Source: JAABSQ01 sp041642315 (GTDB taxonomy: Bacteria > Desulfobacterota > Desulfobacteria > Desulfobacterales > Desulfococcaceae). From it: a stretch of 6,046 bases of DNA. Within the stretch, counting starts at the first letter, position 1. Every line of letters starts with the position of its first letter. The translations under genes and the position numbers were made by a program. The DNA lies in contig JBEPWQ010000246.1 of NCBI GenBank assembly GCA_041642315.1, positions 1 to 6,046 on the forward strand, written 5' to 3'. Positions 5,344-6,046 of the stretch are shown piece after piece. A model generated the notes under the pieces. It had not been told where the DNA came from and searched no databases. It saw nothing but the letters and a program-made list of their open reading frames with translations.

Positions 5344-5892
5344 ATGAAAGAAATGACCCAACAGAATATGATCAATGCATTCGGCGGGGAAAGCATGGCG
5401 AACATGCGCTATCGGCATTTTGCCGAGCAGGCGAAAAAAGAAGATTTCCCCCATGTGGCCCGCCTGTTCAATGCGATTTCCCATGCGGAGTATATCCATG
5501 CGGGGGATCATTACCAGGTCATTTCCCATCTAAAAGACGGCTTTGTCGCCAACAGCAAGGGGGCGTTCGGTCCCGGCGACACCAAAAAAAACCTGGATCT
5601 GTCCATTGCGGGGGAGACATTCGAAATCGAAGAGATGTATCCGACCTATATGGAAACCGCCAAATTCCAGGAAGAAAACGACGCCTACCGGAGTTTTGAG
5701 TGGTCTTATAAAACGGAGATCAAACACAAGGAGCTGTTTGAAAAGGCGCGCGCCGCCGTCGAAAACGGAAAGGATGTGGATCTCGAAGAGGTTCAGGTGT
5801 GCAATCTCTGCGGGTATACCCTGGAAGGGGATGCGCCGGACCAGTGCCCGGTGTGCGGCGCCGAGAAGGAAAAATTCACGGCGTTTAAATAG
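5344..5892 (+). CDS. rbr: Rubrerythrin (diiron ferritin-like domain + C-terminal rubredoxin domain)
   Basis: Rubrerythrin reduces hydrogen peroxide to water in the cytoplasm of anaerobes, taking electrons through its rubredoxin centre from NAD(P)H-linked donors. The 182 residues fit the family length. The four-helix diiron domain (about 1-145) shows the expected ligands: Glu16 in GGESMANMRYRHFAEQA, Glu49 and His52 in HAEYIHA, Glu94 and Glu97 in GETFEIEEMYPTY, and Glu125 and His128 in TEIKHKE. The C-terminal rubredoxin domain has CNLCGY (Cys153, Cys156) and CPVCGA (Cys168, Cys171), giving an Fe(Cys)4 site. All ligands are present, so the enzyme should be active. It stands alone as a monocistronic unit: a strong terminator follows and a divergent small gene lies upstream. 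The upstream nested stem at 5198-5258 may regulate it. I see no clear PerR box. Confidence in the family is very high; the electron donor is not shown here. Confidence 0.97.
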   Translation: MKEMTQQNMINAFGGESMANMRYRHFAEQAKKEDFPHVARLFNAISHAEYIHAGDHYQVISHLKDGFVANSKGAFGPGDTKKNLDLSIAGETFEIEEMYPTYMETAKFQEENDAYRSFEWSYKTEIKHKELFEKARAAVENGKDVDLEEVQVCNLCGYTLEGDAPDQCPVCGAEKEKFTAFK

Positions 5893-5921
5893 TACCACGG
5901 CATTGATGGATTTTCATTTCC

Positions 5922-5963
5922 AAAAAAGGCGGGGCATGGTTTTTTCATGCTTCGCCTTTTTTT
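5922..5963. terminator. Strong bidirectional rho-independent terminator
   Basis: An 11-bp stem (5928-5938 with 5946-5956, nine Watson-Crick pairs and two adjacent G-T pairs) closes a 7-base loop. It is preceded by A6 (5922-5927) and followed by T7 (5957-5963), so it can stop transcription on both strands. It begins 29 bases after the rubrerythrin stop codon and nine bases beyond the stop of the convergent partial gene at the window end. Confidence 0.9.
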
Positions 5964-5972
5964 CAGCCAAAC

Positions 5973-6046
5973 TCAGGGGCGGCTTATGCCGGCCTGATTC
6001 AGGGTCTTTTTTACGGTATTGGTAATGTCCTCCGGTTTGGCTGTTT
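5973..6046 (-). CDS. Probable C-terminal end of a convergent gene, product unknown
   Basis: The minus strand reads 23 open codons from the window edge to a TGA at 5973-5975, ending ITNTVKKTLNQAGISRP. The peptide looks like an amphipathic helix near a protein C-terminus, with ordinary coding composition. The bidirectional terminator nine bases beyond the stop supports a gene converging on rubrerythrin. The fragment is too short for a family assignment, and another minus-strand frame stops early. Confidence 0.5.
   Translation of the reverse strand, partial: TAKPEDITNTVKKTLNQAGISRP

Noticed and set aside
5543..6025. 160-codon plus-strand ORF overlapping rubrerythrin
   Set aside because: It is a shifted frame of rubrerythrin that runs through the strong terminator.
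5964..6043. 9-bp perfect inverted repeat CAGCCAAAC / GTTTGGCTG
   Set aside because: The arms are 62 bases apart and lie partly in the convergent gene. In a 6-kb window a couple of such pairs are expected by chance.

Overview
The window looks like chromosome of a strictly anaerobic Gram-negative bacterium. A Desulfobacterota (deltaproteobacterial) sulfate reducer or relative is my best guess. The reasons are a rubrerythrin (anaerobe peroxide defence), a gluconeogenic PEP synthase, an exported multi-BON protein that implies a periplasm, strong AGGAGG-type ribosome binding sites and moderately GC-rich coding DNA with AT-richer intergenic regions. This is inferred from gene content, not from a marker gene.

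Layout. (1) Positions 1-2104, minus strand: phosphoenolpyruvate synthase (ppsA), missing its last roughly 100 residues because the window ends. (2) Positions 2193-3668, minus strand: a 491-residue exported protein that is almost entirely six consecutive BON domains, 88 bases upstream of ppsA on the same strand. (3) Positions 3669-4032: a 364-base divergent intergenic region, AT-richer than its surroundings. It holds a long imperfect inverted repeat, internal hairpins and short tandem repeats. (4) Positions 4033-4689, plus strand: a NarL/FixJ-type response regulator with no kinase gene beside it, followed by a probable terminator. (5) Positions 4761-5015, minus strand: an 84-residue two-helix membrane protein with a strongly basic tail. 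(6) Positions 5016-5343: a second divergent intergenic region, packed with inverted repeats and containing a 61-base nested stem followed by a T run. (7) Positions 5344-5892, plus strand: rubrerythrin, closed by a strong bidirectional terminator. (8) Positions 5973-6046, minus strand: the probable C-terminal end of a convergent gene.

How the genes may fit together. PpsA makes PEP from pyruvate for gluconeogenesis, rubrerythrin removes hydrogen peroxide, and the BON protein probably acts at the periplasmic side of an envelope. The response regulator is divergent from the BON protein and may control it or itself, but the sequence does not prove this. I see no classical defence system, CRISPR array, IS element or tRNA. 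The least explained DNA is in the two divergent intergenic regions, where the inverted-repeat content suggests structured RNA or complex operators; these are my main leads.
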